Below are positions 26,381 to 35,057 of a stretch of 64,000 bases of DNA, one piece after another; position 1 is the stretch's first letter, and each line of letters starts with the position of its first letter. Both the position numbers and the translations under genes were made by a program. Under the pieces are notes generated by a model. The model was not told the origin of the DNA. It worked only from the letters and a program-made list of their open reading frames with translations, and did no database searches. This stretch comes from an uncultured Fibrobacter sp. (lineage in GTDB: Bacteria > Fibrobacterota > Fibrobacteria > Fibrobacterales > Fibrobacteraceae): positions 1-64,000 of the forward strand of contig NZ_ONDD01000006.1 of the NCBI RefSeq assembly GCF_900316465.1, read 5' to 3'.

Positions 26381-27556
26381 TCAAATTTTTTCAGCAAAGC
26401 TGATCCCGAATGACTTGGGAATGACGATTTCCTTATAGGCGTTCATCAGGTAGTCATCGGTCATGCCGGAGACATAGTCGGCGACAACGCGCGGCTTGGG
26501 GGTCGAATCTTTATATTCGGCGCTCATGGAATTGAACCAGTGATTGATGCCGGTGACTTTTTTGTCGGAGCCGAGTTCTTCGAGGCATTCATTCAGAACC
26601 GTCTGGAACATCGTCTTGATTTTTTCGTCTTGCGTTGACTTTTTCGGATTCAGGTAGATGTTCTTGTAGTTCCAATCTTTCAGGCGGTTCAGAGCGTCAA
26701 AAACAGCCGGCGAGAAACTGAGCGTTTCCTTGTCGATGCTGTTATTGACCAAATCCTTGATTAGCGTATCCACGATGGTGCTATTCTTATCGCCAAGCAC
26801 TTCCGTGACTTCGCGGGGCAAGCTTTCGCGTTCCACCAACTTCAAGATGATAGCATCTTCGATGTCGCGGCCCACGTAGGCAATCACATCCGAGATGCGC
26901 ATGACGCAGCCTTCGAGCGTCATCGGCACCATGTCTTTCGATTTAAAAGTTCCCTTCAGACTTTCGCGGTATTCTGCAAGCAACTTTTCGGGGGTCTTGT
27001 TGCGGTCGCAGCCATAACAGTTCTGCAGAATTTCGCCGTTGTGGCAGATGATTCCGTCAAGAACTTGTGCGGTAAGGTTCAAGCCTTTTCCGTAAGCTTC
27101 GAGGTCGTGGAATAAGCGGAAACTTTGAACATTGTGTTCAAATATGCCTGCGCCTTGTTCTTGCAGAAAGGCAGAAATGATTCTTTCACCGTCGTGGCCA
27201 AAAGGCGTGTGGCCGACATCGTGCCCTAACGAAATCGCCTCAATCAAGTCTTCGTTCAAATTCAAGAATCGCCCGATGGTTCTTGCGATTTTCGCCACCA
27301 GTTGCACATGGAGCACGCGGTGCGTAATGTGGTCATTTTCAACCAGATAAAAAACTTGCGTCTTGTCGATGTAGCGGCTGTAGCAATAGGAATGGATAAT
27401 CTTGTCCGCATCGTGGAAAAAATTCGGGCGGAGATCTTCGGGAGCCTCGTGAAAACGAATCGCTTGGGCAGACTTGCAGGCGTATGCGGCAAGCGAGTTT
27501 TCTTTTTCGTTCAAGCGAGATTCAATTCGTTCTTTTGTTTCGGCATTCCATTCCAT
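26381..27556 (-). CDS. dgt: Deoxyguanosine triphosphate triphosphohydrolase-like protein
   Basis: The dGTPase family removes triphosphate from dNTPs and shapes the nucleotide pool; some members act in phage defence by depleting dNTPs. The 391-residue protein has the HD metal site with the first His in THRVLHVQLVAKIARTIG, then SLGHDVGHTPFGHDGE, plus the helix INGHWFNS-like segment near the C-terminus (TGINHWFNSMS). The early FHEAPEDLRPNFFHDADKI and YSRYIDKTQVF parts are also typical. It begins at an ATG with AAGGA upstream. The downstream neighbour is the HD-GYP gene. Confidence 0.88.
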   Translation of the reverse strand: MEWNAETKERIESRLNEKENSLAAYACKSAQAIRFHEAPEDLRPNFFHDADKIIHSYCYSRYIDKTQVFYLVENDHITHRVLHVQLVAKIARTIGRFLNLNEDLIEAISLGHDVGHTPFGHDGERIISAFLQEQGAGIFEHNVQSFRLFHDLEAYGKGLNLTAQVLDGIICHNGEILQNCYGCDRNKTPEKLLAEYRESLKGTFKSKDMVPMTLEGCVMRISDVIAYVGRDIEDAIILKLVERESLPREVTEVLGDKNSTIVDTLIKDLVNNSIDKETLSFSPAVFDALNRLKDWNYKNIYLNPKKSTQDEKIKTMFQTVLNECLEELGSDKKVTGINHWFNSMSAEYKDSTPKPRVVADYVSGMTDDYLMNAYKEIVIPKSFGISFAEKI

Positions 27557-27595
27557 AGAAAATCCTTGTTCGCGCGGGGCTATTCTGCCGTAGAA

Positions 27596-28507
27596 CTATT
27601 CCGCAAATCCCGGAGGCGGCAAGTGCATGCCGGCCATGGTGAGTTTGTTGTCGCGGGCGTATTGCATTAGGCGCTTGCGGCTTTCGATGGACTTTTCCTT
27701 GTCCATGTCATAATTGGAATTGATTTCAGGATGGTCCTTCTGCAAGGCATAACCGTGCATCAAATCGCCAATCACGAGCAGGTTCGAAACTTGGAAGGCG
27801 GTGTGGCCGGGAGTATGGCCCACGGCATCGAGCGCGAGCACCCCCTGCGGCAAGCTGTCGCCGAAAGCGAACAGATGGAGCTTATCCTTGTAGATACCCA
27901 TGACGGCTTTCTGCAAGTCGTTTTTCGGGATATCGTTCATCCAGGCGTCATATTCCACTTTGCCTGCGTATACCGTAGCGTTATTGAAAACCTTTACGTC
28001 TTTGCCGGCAGAATCTTTTGTAACCATGCCTGCGATGTGATCCACATGGAAATGCGTCAAGTAAATCAGATCGATTTTGTCAGGAGTTACGTCTAAAGCG
28101 GCGAGGCGATCCAAAGTCTGGCCGCCGAAGGCGCCGAGGCCCGCATCAAACAAGATGTTCTTGCCGTCAACCTGCAGCAGGAACGTGCTCACCGAGGCGG
28201 GAATGCCGTCGGGCAAATTCAAACTTGCAAACAGGGAATCGCTTGCATCGCTAAAGAGGCTACGGGGGTTCAGCTTTTCGCCCTGATTGTCCTGAATCCA
28301 GGTCACGCTCGCGCCATTTGCGAGCTTGATCGTTTTGGCAACCTGTACAACATTCGCGGCTTCTGCAGGGGCTGCATTTTCTGCCGGTTCCGTAGCGGGT
28401 TTGGCATGCTCCGCCGTTTTTTCAGTAGCGGGGGTCTTGGTGTCGCTGCAGCCGAATACGGCGAAAGACGCCACAATGGCAATGAGAGAAAGAAAATGCT
28501 TTTTCAT
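27596..28507 (-). CDS. MBL-fold metallo-hydrolase lipoprotein
   Basis: This is a metallo-beta-lactamase-fold hydrolase on a lipid anchor. The signal peptide MKKHFLSLIAIVASFAVFGC (Cys 20) is followed by an Ala/Pro/Glu linker and then the MBL motifs: ILFDAGLGAFGG, THFHVDHIAGM (two-metal site), GHTPGHT and GDLMHG. The overall pattern (LPDGIPASVSTFLLQVDGK) is that of quorum-quenching lactonase/AidC-like and glyoxalase-II-like hydrolases. Its periplasmic or surface place is unusual for the former. The substrate is unknown. GGAGT precedes the ATG; the gene is separate from the TonB operon by 52 bases. Confidence 0.85.
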   Translation of the reverse strand: MKKHFLSLIAIVASFAVFGCSDTKTPATEKTAEHAKPATEPAENAAPAEAANVVQVAKTIKLANGASVTWIQDNQGEKLNPRSLFSDASDSLFASLNLPDGIPASVSTFLLQVDGKNILFDAGLGAFGGQTLDRLAALDVTPDKIDLIYLTHFHVDHIAGMVTKDSAGKDVKVFNNATVYAGKVEYDAWMNDIPKNDLQKAVMGIYKDKLHLFAFGDSLPQGVLALDAVGHTPGHTAFQVSNLLVIGDLMHGYALQKDHPEINSNYDMDKEKSIESRKRLMQYARDNKLTMAGMHLPPPGFAE

Positions 28508-28559
28508 AAGGACTCCTGTTTAGAGTGAATATAAAAAAGAATTTCTCGATTTCAATTAA

Positions 28560-29591
28560 TTATTTCTTTTCAAACTCGAGAATGTCAGCCTGGAGGGTGA
28601 CATCGTCCGGGAAGTAGCTCTGGGCAGTGCGCAGCAGGCGCAAGGCTTCGTCGTCGCGCCTTTGGGCGTGGGCGTCGTAAGCCATGTTCTTGTAGCCGAA
28701 TACGGCTTCGGCGTTACCTTGTTTGGCAGCGAGTTCGTAGGCGGATTCGGCGCGGTCGAGGAACTTGGCGTCGTAAGCCAGGTTCCCGAGGAAGATGGCA
28801 GCATCGCTAAAGTCAGGCTTGATTTGCGTGAGGTTATTGAGCACATCCATCGCGACAAAGGGTTTATTGTCTTCGGCGAGAACGTCAGCAAGCTTGTACA
28901 TGGTCGCCGGGTCATCGGGGCGCACGCCCAACGCTTCGCGGTAGGCAGCGGCGCTTTCTTCGTACTGTTTGTTCAGACGGTAAACATCACCTAGGTAAAC
29001 CAAGAAGTCGATTTCTTCGGGGTGGGCGGCATAGCCTTCGCGAATCACGGTCACAGCGCGTTCGAAATCGTTCAGCGAGATGTTCGCTTCGGAAAGCTGG
29101 TACACGATGCTGATATCTTCTTTGTCGAGCTGGTAAGCTTTTTCGATGGCACGCAAGGCGCCGACCGCGTCGCCGGTTTTACTGTAGGCTTCGCCTAAGT
29201 AAAGCCAACCGGAAACATTTTCCGGTTCCAGTTTCAACGCGCGGTGATACGCCGCCACACATTCCGGATACTGTTTGAGTCTAAAATACACGCTCGCCAT
29301 GTTGAAGAGCGCAGGCGAAAATGCGCCGTTCGAAAAATCGATCGCCTTGCGGTAAGTGGCGGCGGCTTCGGGCAAATTTTCCAGCTGGTAATAGCTGTTC
29401 GCGATGTTGAAACTGGTGGCGACGGGGTCCGCGCCGCGAGATTCCGCCTTGCGGTAAAGTGTAATGGCCTGCTTGAATTTTCCGTCGCGGTAAAGGGCAT
29501 TCGCGCGTTCCATCAAATCGTAAGAAGACTGCGCAGCAAAAGAGAGCGAAGCGAAAACAGCGACAGCGATGAGTAATGAGCGATAAATCAT
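28560..29591 (-). CDS. Periplasmic TPR-repeat protein of the TonB operon
   Basis: A signal peptide (IYRSLLIAVAVFASLSFAAQ) leads into about nine tetratricopeptide repeats, with clear units such as FNIANSYYQLENLPEAAATYRKA and LGEAYSKTGDAVGALRAIEKA. TPR arrays bind other proteins. It is the last gene of the DUF3450-ExbB-ExbB-ExbD-TonB-TPR operon, an arrangement also known from marine gamma-proteobacteria, where the TPR protein is needed with the TonB system. It starts three bases after the tonB stop. Confidence 0.82.
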   Translation of the reverse strand: MIYRSLLIAVAVFASLSFAAQSSYDLMERANALYRDGKFKQAITLYRKAESRGADPVATSFNIANSYYQLENLPEAAATYRKAIDFSNGAFSPALFNMASVYFRLKQYPECVAAYHRALKLEPENVSGWLYLGEAYSKTGDAVGALRAIEKAYQLDKEDISIVYQLSEANISLNDFERAVTVIREGYAAHPEEIDFLVYLGDVYRLNKQYEESAAAYREALGVRPDDPATMYKLADVLAEDNKPFVAMDVLNNLTQIKPDFSDAAIFLGNLAYDAKFLDRAESAYELAAKQGNAEAVFGYKNMAYDAHAQRRDDEALRLLRTAQSYFPDDVTLQADILEFEKK

Positions 29592-29594
29592 GAC

Positions 29595-30242
29595 CTAGTC
29601 CCTAAACTTCACTTCGAACGGTTGTTCCATACCACAGAAAGGCACTGCCTTGCCCGCCTTTTCAGCAGGGCTAAACGTCATGCGGCCAAGAGCCTCGCGA
29701 CCGGCCTGCGCAAGCCCAGAGCCCGCAGGAGATTCTTCCAGGACCTTGATGTCGTAAGCCTTGCCGCTGACATCGACGCAAAAACTGAGTCGGAGTGTTG
29801 CATCGATTTCGTTATCGCGAATCTTGGGCGGCACCTGGAAATTTGCCATGCTGCGACTTTCAGGCTTCTTATCCACATCGCCCTTTTCCGTCGAGAGCGC
29901 GCCGCCGCGGAAATCGGCCACCAAGTCGCGGCTTACAGCGGCGCCACCGTTGCCCGAAGCAGCCCCCAAGTTCATTGCAAAACGCGGGCCAGCCTTAGGC
30001 GAGCGGGAATTTGACTTCATGCGATTCGGCTTGCGTGCAGGCTTTTTCTTTTCGACTTTTTTTTCGACTTCGTCTACCTTCTTTACGGCGATTTCGGTCT
30101 TATTGTATTTCTTTTCGTGAAACACCTTGCCCGTCAGGAACAAGTTCGCCATCGTCACCGAGAACACGAGAAGCATACTCGCGAGAATCGCCGCAAGCAA
30201 AATGCTAAAACGCTTGAAAATCTTTTTCAAAAAATGCAACAT
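29595..30242 (-). CDS. tonB: TonB family energy-transducing protein
   Basis: TonB passes proton-motive energy from ExbB/ExbD to outer-membrane receptors. An N-terminal anchor (about residues 8-32, ILLAAILASMLLVFSVTMAN) is followed by a Lys-rich periplasmic linker (KKVDEVEKKVEKKKPARKP; it has few prolines) and a C-terminal TonB domain with LRLSFCVDVSGKAYDIKVLEESPAGSG in two parts and REALGRMTFSPAEKAG. The ATG at 30242 overlaps the exbD TAA (TAATG); a longer frame upstream is not used. The pairing with exbD and two exbB genes fixes its role. Confidence 0.88.
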   Translation of the reverse strand: MLHFLKKIFKRFSILLAAILASMLLVFSVTMANLFLTGKVFHEKKYNKTEIAVKKVDEVEKKVEKKKPARKPNRMKSNSRSPKAGPRFAMNLGAASGNGGAAVSRDLVADFRGGALSTEKGDVDKKPESRSMANFQVPPKIRDNEIDATLRLSFCVDVSGKAYDIKVLEESPAGSGLAQAGREALGRMTFSPAEKAGKAVPFCGMEQPFEVKFRD

Positions 30243-30646
30243 TATTCCGCCTGAGCCGCAATCGAAACCTTCTTGACTCCAGCCAAGTTGCACATGTCAA
30301 TCACCTGCACCAACACGCCCGTTTCGGCACCCTTGTCAGCAATCACCACCGCTTCACGATCCGGCGCCTTCGCAAGCGACTGCTTCAAGATATCCTGCAA
30401 ACTCGCCAAGTCTACCTGACGTTCGTTCATGTGAATCGTGCCTTCGCGCGTAATGGCAATCAGCAAGTTCTCTTTTTCGAGCTGGCTTGCAGACTGTGCC
30501 TGCGGCTTAGTCACATCCACACCCGTTTCACGCGTAAACGAAGACGTCACCACAAAGAAAATGAGCAAGATGAACACGATATCCATCAGCGGGCCCATTT
30601 CGATGCCCATATCTTTCTGCTTTCTTCTCGGCAAATTGAATTCCAT
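30242..30646 (-). CDS. exbD: Biopolymer transport protein ExbD
   Basis: The 134-residue protein has the ExbD/TolR layout: a short cytoplasmic start, one membrane span (GPLMDIVFILLIFFVVTSSF, about residues 18-37) with the essential Asp (D23), and a periplasmic domain. ExbD forms the rotor-like core of the proton channel with ExbB. Its stop overlaps the tonB start, and it begins two bases after the exbB stop. Confidence 0.95.
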   Translation of the reverse strand: MEFNLPRRKQKDMGIEMGPLMDIVFILLIFFVVTSSFTRETGVDVTKPQAQSASQLEKENLLIAITREGTIHMNERQVDLASLQDILKQSLAKAPDREAVVIADKGAETGVLVQVIDMCNLAGVKKVSIAAQAE

Positions 30647-30648
30647 AA

Positions 30649-31332
30649 CTAGCCTTCAGCCTTTTCCACAAAATAGTTTTCAATCACAGTCGCGCCCAGC
30701 TCCATCTTCTGACGCAAAATTTCAACACGTTCATCCAGGCGCTGTTTCAAAAGCGTGAGCGGGAATGCCACAAGCAAGCCACTCTGCGTCGAGATCAACG
30801 CTTCGGAAATGCCATCGGCCATGAGCACCGGGTTCTGGTTTCCGTAAAGCGTAATCACTTCAAAGGTTGAGACCATGCCCGTCACGGTTCCAAGCAAGCC
30901 CAGGAGCGGTGCGGCCGAGGCCATTACAGACACAATGTGGTTTCCTTGCTCCATGTAGCGCACCGTCTTGGCCAAGCGCACTTGCATGTAGTCGCGGAAT
31001 CCTTCAGGATTGTTCTGCGCCACATTAATCGCTTCGCTCAGTTCGCGGCCCAAAAGCCCACCACGCTTGCGGAGCCTGCGCAAGGCCTTTTCGACGCTCG
31101 GGGGTTCAGCATTCTTTTCGTATTCTTCGTTGCCGCCGTTCAAGTCAAGACGCATACGCTTGATGACCCTGTGGATGTCGGCGCGGAAGAAATCACTCCC
31201 GATGCGGAACCAGCTCGAAAACAGGAAGTAGAATCCGATAACGCCTGCCAAGAGGATCGGGAGCATAACCACGCCGCCCGCCTGGTAAGTGTTCTGCAGA
31301 GACTCCAGGAATATGTAATGGGTGTTAGACAT
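30649..31332 (-). CDS. exbB: ExbB-type MotA/TolQ/ExbB proton channel protein
   Basis: Three membrane spans and the conserved core NHIVSVMASAAPLLGLLGTV with TGMVSTF identify a MotA/TolQ/ExbB channel protein. It forms a pentamer around ExbD. At 227 residues it is standard length. It is the second of two ExbB-like genes here, between the long one (31339) and exbD, with gaps of a few bases. Confidence 0.93.
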   Translation of the reverse strand: MSNTHYIFLESLQNTYQAGGVVMLPILLAGVIGFYFLFSSWFRIGSDFFRADIHRVIKRMRLDLNGGNEEYEKNAEPPSVEKALRRLRKRGGLLGRELSEAINVAQNNPEGFRDYMQVRLAKTVRYMEQGNHIVSVMASAAPLLGLLGTVTGMVSTFEVITLYGNQNPVLMADGISEALISTQSGLLVAFPLTLLKQRLDERVEILRQKMELGATVIENYFVEKAEG

Positions 31333-31338
31333 GCCCGA

Positions 31339-32892
31339 TTACGCTTCCTTCCCGAAAATTCTGTTCAACAGCGAGGTACTCTGCACATACATTTCGCTCG
31401 TGACCTTTTCAATCTTTTCGCTCAAAAGGCCGTGCAAAATCATCACCGGAATGGCAATCACAAGGCCCGTTTCCGTCGTCACCAAGGCTTCGGAAATACC
31501 GCCAGCCAAAACGCGTGCGTCGTTGGTGCCGACTTCGGTAATCACGGTAAAGAGCGTAATGATACCAGTCACCGTACCGAGCAAGCCAAGCAGCGGAGCA
31601 ATCGTTCCCATGGCAGCCAACAGGCCCATGCGGCGTTCCAATTTCGGCTGTTCACGGAGCATCGCTTCTTGCAGTGAGCGCTCGGCGTCTTCACGCTTGT
31701 CGCGGGCACGGTTCAGCACTGCAAACAGCACCAGCGAAAGACTCGTTTCCTTTTTCAGGCAAAGATTCGCAGCGTCTTCGTAACGGGATTCCTTGACAAG
31801 CGCATTCAACTTTTTCAAGAAGCGGCGGCCCAAATGTCCGCGGAAAGTCAATACTAAGAAGCGTTCCAAGCAAAGGAGCAACGCAAAGATCGCCACCAGC
31901 ATGAGCGGGTACATCACGATACCGCCCTTCTTGAAGAATTCCTTGAACTGTTCGGTCATCGTGAGTTCCTTGGTATCGGTAATCGCATTCTTGATTGCCT
32001 TATTCTGGAGCACATCCAGCGGAATCACGACCGTCGGCGAAGCAGTTTCGCCAGCAGAACCTGCCTGCACCACAGCCTGCTTCACGTTACCGGCCATTTC
32101 AGGCGGGAGTACCGCATTCCATTCAAACACTTTACCCTGCAAGGCGCCAGAGCGGAGCAATGCCTGCACATCGCCATTGTCCTGCGCGACTTCGCCGAGG
32201 AACACGGTACCCAAGCGCAAACGGTTCACGTTCACATCGGGGCGACTGCCCACCTGCGAAGTTTCGCGACCATAGAACTGCGTATAAGTCAGTTCATGGC
32301 GGATCAGCAAATCATCCATGTAGCTCTGCACCGCACCAATCGTATTCGGTGTCGCCTTTTCGGCTTCGTTAGAAGCTTGCTTCAGGCGAATCAAGCGGCC
32401 GTTCATGCCCACCGGATAATCACCCATGGCATCGCCAAGTGTCTTGTCGATCGAAAGTTTCACCTGCGTATTCAATGCATCATAGGCCGATTCTTCGGAC
32501 TGCGCCTTTTCTTCGGCTTCTTCGGTCAGGCTCTTGCTTGCCGCCACTTCTTCGCTCACGCGGCCAAGATCTGTCGAAAGCTTGGAATAGCGGGCGTCAA
32601 GCTCGCGCGATGCCGCCTGGTGTTCTTCAGTCAGCTGGGATTCGGCATAACGCTTGCGCCAGTGTTCGGCTTCAAGCTTTTCAAGCGAATCGGCCTTCTG
32701 CAGGCGAATGCGGGTCAAAGCCTCTACTTCGCGCTGCAAGTTGCGAACTTCTTCAGTCTGCAGGGAATCCTTGATTCGAGCCTGGTCTTCGGCAGAGGGC
32801 TTACTTTCGCCCGAACCCGACCACGGCCACGCAAAAGCGGATGTCGCCGAAATCATCAAGGCGCACAATGCAACATTCTTATTCAAAATCAT
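31339..32892 (-). CDS. Large ExbB-type proton channel protein with a periplasmic coiled-coil N-terminus
   Basis: The 517 residues comprise a signal peptide (MILNKNVALCALMISATSAFA), a long coiled-coil/DUF3450-like region (about 30-300), and then a C-terminal MotA/TolQ/ExbB domain with GGIVMYPLMLVAIFALLLCLERFL and LLAAMGTIAPLLGLLGTVTG. Such long TolQ/ExbB proteins with a periplasmic N-terminus are the usual partners of DUF3450 in the accessory TonB systems of gamma-proteobacteria. The start overlaps the DUF3450 stop as ATGA. It probably adds a periplasmic element that couples to the outer membrane. Confidence 0.88.
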   Translation of the reverse strand: MILNKNVALCALMISATSAFAWPWSGSGESKPSAEDQARIKDSLQTEEVRNLQREVEALTRIRLQKADSLEKLEAEHWRKRYAESQLTEEHQAASRELDARYSKLSTDLGRVSEEVAASKSLTEEAEEKAQSEESAYDALNTQVKLSIDKTLGDAMGDYPVGMNGRLIRLKQASNEAEKATPNTIGAVQSYMDDLLIRHELTYTQFYGRETSQVGSRPDVNVNRLRLGTVFLGEVAQDNGDVQALLRSGALQGKVFEWNAVLPPEMAGNVKQAVVQAGSAGETASPTVVIPLDVLQNKAIKNAITDTKELTMTEQFKEFFKKGGIVMYPLMLVAIFALLLCLERFLVLTFRGHLGRRFLKKLNALVKESRYEDAANLCLKKETSLSLVLFAVLNRARDKREDAERSLQEAMLREQPKLERRMGLLAAMGTIAPLLGLLGTVTGIITLFTVITEVGTNDARVLAGGISEALVTTETGLVIAIPVMILHGLLSEKIEKVTSEMYVQSTSLLNRIFGKEA

Positions 32893-33725
32893 TTCTCTCC
32901 CCCCACCACAGAAAGGCTTACGGGCAACTTCACGACCTGAGGCGGCTTTTTCGCCTGCTTCACGTCAAGCGCAAGCTTTACCGCAGCGCGTTCTTCCAAA
33001 TTCAAGTCTTCGTTCCATTCGTAGACAATCTTGCCATCCACCATCTTGCGTACGAGCGTTCCGAAAACGGTGCCGTTGTCATCGCTGTAAACCATCCACT
33101 GGTTACCGATGCGCAGAATCGCTGCGTTAATGAGTTCGCCGTCTTTACGGGTCAGCGGGCTGTTGATGATTGCCACTTCATCACCGAACTTGGTTTCTTC
33201 GGCAACGAGCGATTTCAGGCGAGAAAAGGCTTCTTCTTCACTGGCGTTACCGCTTTCGATATCGCGGGTGAGCGATTTGACACGGTCCAGTCTGCTTTCG
33301 CGTTCCCACGGGAGCGTCTGGGCGACTTGCGCTTCTAAACGCTTGCTGATGCCGGCGAGTTCTTCGCGCAAAGCCTTGCGCTTGGATGCCACATTGTCGC
33401 TCTTGTTCTTGGCGCGGGCCTGCTTGTTGCGCTCCGTCTGGAGTTCGGCAGCCACGTTCTTGATTTTGGCATTCAAGGTATCGATTTCGCTACGACGGCG
33501 TTCCGTGTCGGCCTTGTAACGGGCCTGCAACGTCTTGTAACGGGAATCGTCCGCCTTGAGCATCGAATCGGTCGAGGCGATCTGGCGGTTCAATTTCTGG
33601 ATTTCGGAATTCAGCTTGTCTTTTTCCAGCTTCAAATCGCGAATTTCGGCGTCACGATCAGCAAATGCCACCCCCGAAAGGAGCATCACGACAAGCGTCA
33701 ACGGTAATAATTTCAGTCGTTTCAT
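32889..33725 (-). CDS. DUF3450 family periplasmic coiled-coil protein
   Basis: The signal peptide MKRLKLLPLTLVVMLLSGVAF is followed by a long coiled coil (about residues 25-130, heptads of Leu, Ile and Lys/Glu) and a conserved C-terminus with GNQWMVYSDDNGTVFGTL. This matches DUF3450, the first gene of TonB-ExbB-ExbD operons in marine gamma-proteobacteria. The start is set at 33725 to give the signal peptide, with GGAAAG upstream; a nine-residue extension is open. It is the first gene of the operon and lies 40 bases downstream of the shared promoter element. Confidence 0.82.
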   Translation of the reverse strand: MKRLKLLPLTLVVMLLSGVAFADRDAEIRDLKLEKDKLNSEIQKLNRQIASTDSMLKADDSRYKTLQARYKADTERRRSEIDTLNAKIKNVAAELQTERNKQARAKNKSDNVASKRKALREELAGISKRLEAQVAQTLPWERESRLDRVKSLTRDIESGNASEEEAFSRLKSLVAEETKFGDEVAIINSPLTRKDGELINAAILRIGNQWMVYSDDNGTVFGTLVRKMVDGKIVYEWNEDLNLEERAAVKLALDVKQAKKPPQVVKLPVSLSVVGGEK

Positions 33726-33765
33726 AACTTTCCGCAATAAGTGAGACATCAAAATTTACATAAAT

Positions 33766-33794
33766 AAAACACCTGACCAAAACAAAAGTGTTAC
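33766..33794 (-). promoter_or_regulatory. Shared bipartite promoter element before the DUF3450-TonB operon
   Basis: On the minus strand: GTAACACTTTT, 10 bases, GGTGTTTT. The same element with identical spacing occurs at 38003-38031, 42141-42169 and 45814-45842. Here the upstream half has one change (GTAACAC for GTGACAC). It lies 40 bases before the DUF3450 start, a sensible place for a promoter. It is read as an ECF sigma promoter (-35 with a T-run, -10 GTGTT). Confidence 0.65.
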
Positions 33795-33856
33795 CGATAT
33801 ATCAAAAAAACTTTAGCGTTTGGCCCCATCCGGCGCCCCATTCCGCCCCTTTTTAA

Positions 33857-33885
33857 TTGACATGAACCGGCCTTCAATGTATATT
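33857..33885 (+). promoter_or_regulatory. Sigma-70-type promoter for the LD-carboxypeptidase lipoprotein
   Basis: Consensus TTGACA (33857-33862), exactly 17 bases, TATATT (33880-33885), 27 bases before the ATG at 33913, with AAGGTG as ribosome site. Confidence 0.75.
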
Positions 33886-33912
33886 TATGTTTACAAAATT
33901 AAGAAGGTGATT

Positions 33913-35049
33913 ATGGATATTAAAAAAATTGGCACATTCAGTGCTATTGTTGCCCTATGTTTCTTTTCCGCCTGTAGCGACGACGGCTCCACTGGCGCCA
34001 TAGAATGGCCCGGAGAAAAAACGGCTCCGCTCGCCGAATGCACAATGCCAGCATTCCTGAAAAAAAGCGACAAGGTTGCCCTAATTTCGCCCTCGTACAC
34101 CACCCCCGATTCCAACATCCAAAAGACCGCCGATGTCATCAAGGAATGGGGATTCACGCCCGTTATCGGCAAGAACGTGGGCAAACTTGAAGCAGGCAAA
34201 TACGCCGGCACCGCCGAAGAACGCGCCAAAGACTTTATTACCGCACTCAAGGACACAAGCATCAAAGCTATTCTCTGCAATCGAGGCGGCTACGGCACCA
34301 TTCAACTGGTCGACCTCATTGACCCGAAACTTGTGAAAAAGAACCCCAAGTGGCTTATTGGCTATAGCGACATCACCACGCTGCACGCCATGCAGACCAA
34401 GGCGGGCGTCATGAGCATTCACGGCACCATGAGTTCAAGCATCGCCAAGACCGCAGGCAAAGACGACAACAGTACACTCCTGCGCGACTTGCTCAAGGGC
34501 GAAGTGCCGACTTACAAGGTCCCCAAGCACAAATACAACCAGAAGGGCAAAGCCGAAGGCATTCTCGTAGGCGGCAACATGACCACCTTCGTGCCACTCA
34601 TTGGCACAAGCGACATCGATATTTTCCAGAACGACGGAATCATCTTGTTCATGGAAGAAATCGGCGAGAACCTGCGTAACATCGACCGCATGTTCCATTC
34701 CATCGAGTTGCATGGTGTCATGGAAAATGTACGCGGCGTAATTCTCGGCGAATTCGTAGATTCCGGCACCGATCTCGATTACGAAAGCACCGAGGCCATG
34801 CTTTCAAGCTACCTCAAGAAATACGACATTCCTGTGATGTGCGGATTCCCTGCCGGTCATGACGATGTGAACTTGCCGCTCGTCATGGGTGCAAAGGTTG
34901 AGATGAATGTAACCGACAAAGGCGCCACACTCGCCTTTGACATCGGCGGCAAAAACAAAGACGTCGATACAGACAAACTCACAAACAAGACTACCCTTTC
35001 GAAGGCAATTCGCCTGATGCTTTCGGGTAAGATTTTTTCAATTGAATAA
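33913..35049 (+). CDS. LD-carboxypeptidase (peptidase S66) lipoprotein
   Basis: S66 peptidases cleave the L-Lys/DAP-D-Ala bond of murein tetrapeptides in peptidoglycan recycling. The lipoprotein signal (MDIKKIGTFSAIVALCFFSAC, Cys 21) places this one on the membrane, unlike cytoplasmic LdcA. The catalytic Ser-Glu-His set is visible: IGYSDIT (Ser), FMEEIGENLRNIDRM (Glu) and PAGHDDVNLPL (His). RGGYGT, part of the S66 fold, is also present. The start at 33913 follows AAGGTG and gives the signal peptide; an open extension upstream overlaps the promoter. A GH3 hexosaminidase gene follows eight bases later, so they form a peptidoglycan-turnover pair. Confidence 0.87.
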   Translation: MDIKKIGTFSAIVALCFFSACSDDGSTGAIEWPGEKTAPLAECTMPAFLKKSDKVALISPSYTTPDSNIQKTADVIKEWGFTPVIGKNVGKLEAGKYAGTAEERAKDFITALKDTSIKAILCNRGGYGTIQLVDLIDPKLVKKNPKWLIGYSDITTLHAMQTKAGVMSIHGTMSSSIAKTAGKDDNSTLLRDLLKGEVPTYKVPKHKYNQKGKAEGILVGGNMTTFVPLIGTSDIDIFQNDGIILFMEEIGENLRNIDRMFHSIELHGVMENVRGVILGEFVDSGTDLDYESTEAMLSSYLKKYDIPVMCGFPAGHDDVNLPLVMGAKVEMNVTDKGATLAFDIGGKNKDVDTDKLTNKTTLSKAIRLMLSGKIFSIE

Positions 35050-35057
35050 TTTTTGAG